NCBI GenBank assembly: GCA_016793015.1
Contig: JAEUJD010000028.1
Location: 1 to 33,074 of the forward strand
Length of the DNA stretch: 33,074 nt
Source of the DNA: Phycisphaerales bacterium
GTDB lineage: Bacteria > Planctomycetota > Phycisphaerae > Phycisphaerales > UBA1924
Reading direction: 5' to 3'
The position numbers and the translations under genes were made by a program. This document shows positions 32,078 through 33,074 of the stretch, one piece after another (within the stretch, counting starts at the first letter, position 1; every line of letters begins with the position of its first letter). The notes beneath the pieces are model-generated. The model made no database searches and was not told where the DNA came from. It saw only the letters and a program-made list of their open reading frames with translations.

Positions 32078-32890
32078 ATGCACACGCTCTACCGCCTTGC
32101 AGGCCTTTCGCTGGTTGCCGCTCTCTTCTCCGCCGGCGCGATGGGCCAGACCTTCCTCGGGCCCACGCCCTACCTCTGCTCCGGCGATAGCCCCTGGCCC
32201 GTCACCTCGCCCGGTTACTACCTCGAAACATTCGAGGACAACGCTCTCAACACGCCCGGAGTCACGGGCAACGGCAGCACCGCCGGCCCCGGCGGCATCA
32301 CCGATTCGGTCGACTGCGACGACGGCGTCATCGACGGCTTCGGAAAACTCGGCCACTCCTACTACGCAAGCGGAAACCCCGGAATCACCTTCACCTTCAA
32401 TGCCGCGGCACTCGGCGGCCACTTGCCCCAGCGCGTCGGGATCGTCTGGACAGACGGTGTTCATAACAGCACCCCCAATTCCGTCCACTTTGAAGCCTTC
32501 GATGCCGCCGGTGTCCAACTCGGCGAGATCACCGGCTCTCACCCCGACAATTCCGTCAACAGCGAAACCGGCGAAGATCGCTTCTACGGAATCGAATTCG
32601 CTTCGGGCATCTCCAAGATCCGCATCTGGCAGACCGCCGGCTGCTGCGGCATCGAGGTCGATCATCTCCAATACGGCTTCATCTCAACAAGCTGCCCGGC
32701 CGACCTCAACGGTGATGGATTTGTCGACGACGGCGACGCGGTGATTTTCTTCGCGGCGTACAACATCCTCGACTGCGCCGACCCAGCCATGCCCGTCGAT
32801 TGCCCGGCAGACCTGAACGGTGACGGCACCGTCGACGACCTTGATTTCCAGGTGTTCTCGCCCGCATACAACCGCCTTGAGTGCCCGTAA
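32078..32890 (+). CDS. Secreted protein with C-terminal dockerin-type EF-hand pair (3 of 3)
   Basis: 270 residues from ATG 32078, with GGGGGA 7 nt upstream and a signal peptide (MHTLYRLAGLSLVAALFSAG, cut near AMG-QT). Residues 24-200 are beta-rich with YYLETFEDNALNTPGVTGNG at the start and FTFNAAALGGHLPQRVGIVW in the middle; FYGIEFASGISKIRIWQTAG suggests a lectin-like or PEP-CTERM-like sandwich ('FxGIxx...I..I.I'). It has no recognised catalytic residues. Residues 206-270 are the EF-hand pair (DLNGDGFVDDGDA, DLNGDGTVDDLDF) ending LECP. The first loop ends in Ala where the others have Phe. It is only 29 nt after the previous gene and probably co-transcribed with it. Confidence 0.8.
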   Translation: MHTLYRLAGLSLVAALFSAGAMGQTFLGPTPYLCSGDSPWPVTSPGYYLETFEDNALNTPGVTGNGSTAGPGGITDSVDCDDGVIDGFGKLGHSYYASGNPGITFTFNAAALGGHLPQRVGIVWTDGVHNSTPNSVHFEAFDAAGVQLGEITGSHPDNSVNSETGEDRFYGIEFASGISKIRIWQTAGCCGIEVDHLQYGFISTSCPADLNGDGFVDDGDAVIFFAAYNILDCADPAMPVDCPADLNGDGTVDDLDFQVFSPAYNRLECP

Positions 32891-33038
32891 ATCACGGCCC
32901 ACCGCGATCGAATCGCCGCAACCAGTTCCGGCCCCCTTTGTACATCTCTGCGACTTCCGAAGGCGCGCAGTCGGGTCGGTGGTGGCGAGGCCGCATGGTG
33001 CGGCCGCGACATCCCTCCGGCCCACCGGAGAGCCTGCG

Positions 33039-33074
33039 ATGCCAATCCAAAGTCCCGCCGTCCTGTTGCTTGCT
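33039..33074 (+). CDS. Start of a further gene, possible signal peptide (partial)
   Basis: ATG 33039 is preceded by GGAG 9 nt upstream and opens the codons MPIQSPAVLLLA up to the window edge. The hydrophobic end suggests an exported protein, in keeping with the preceding genes. Only 12 codons are visible, so the call rests on the ribosome site and direction. Confidence 0.4.
   Translation, partial: MPIQSPAVLLLA

Noticed and set aside
1..33074. Search by eye for CRISPR arrays, tRNAs, transposases, phage genes or a defence island
   Set aside because: No regular spacer-repeat pattern, cloverleaf, transposase DDE motif or known defence core was seen. The window is mainly housekeeping and surface-protein genes.

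Overview
The window is GC-rich, densely packed bacterial DNA that most likely comes from a planctomycete of the Phycisphaerae/Phycisphaerales type. The grounds are four secreted proteins ending in the same Cys-rich paired EF-hand ('GC-type dockerin') module, a pseudopilin, a futalosine-route menaquinone enzyme (MqnA), a large sigma-like multi-HTH protein, a bacterial O-GlcNAc-transferase-like GT41 enzyme and a Sua5/low-Mr phosphatase fusion. Taxonomy is inferred from gene content only. I see no tRNA, rRNA, CRISPR array, insertion sequence or phage gene.

Left part (1-7347): the 3' end of a HAD-family phosphatase; a minus-strand pair in which a YrdC-domain/low-molecular-weight phosphatase fusion overlaps rpiB by ATGA; a divergent pseudopilin with a likely terminator; a ComEC-type channel protein whose C-terminal metallo-beta-lactamase-like part has lost its metal ligands; and a secreted HAF-repeat/Ig/dockerin protein.

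Middle (7456-17747): a membrane-embedded spermidine-synthase-like protein, mqnA, the sigma-like HTH protein, and then minus-strand dinB, gmd (with a clear intrinsic terminator) and pyrE. Two plus-strand secreted proteins of unknown function follow; they look like diverged tandem copies of each other.

Right part (17820-33074): a TPR-GT41 glycosyltransferase, a PocR/GAF/PP2C signalling phosphatase, minus-strand nadA and a PilZ protein, a GT2 glycosyltransferase, a TSUP permease and a royal-jelly/yellow-like lipoprotein. Then come zwf and pgl (oxidative pentose phosphate steps 1 and 2), an uncharacterised P-loop/nucleoside-deoxyribosyltransferase-like fusion, three consecutive dockerin-module secreted proteins, and the first codons of another likely exported protein.

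Most of the window is housekeeping. What stands out: (i) the Sua5-phosphatase fusion with a degraded YrdC signature and a Thr in the phosphatase loop that predicts arginine-phosphatase specificity; (ii) the 29018-30157 fusion protein; (iii) a recurrent TANNNT box 5-7 nt before start codons of genes that lack a Shine-Dalgarno sequence, suggesting widespread leaderless transcripts; (iv) the dockerin modules with four fixed cysteines and an invariant L-x-C-P C-terminus. All assignments come from reading motifs by eye; no database search was run.
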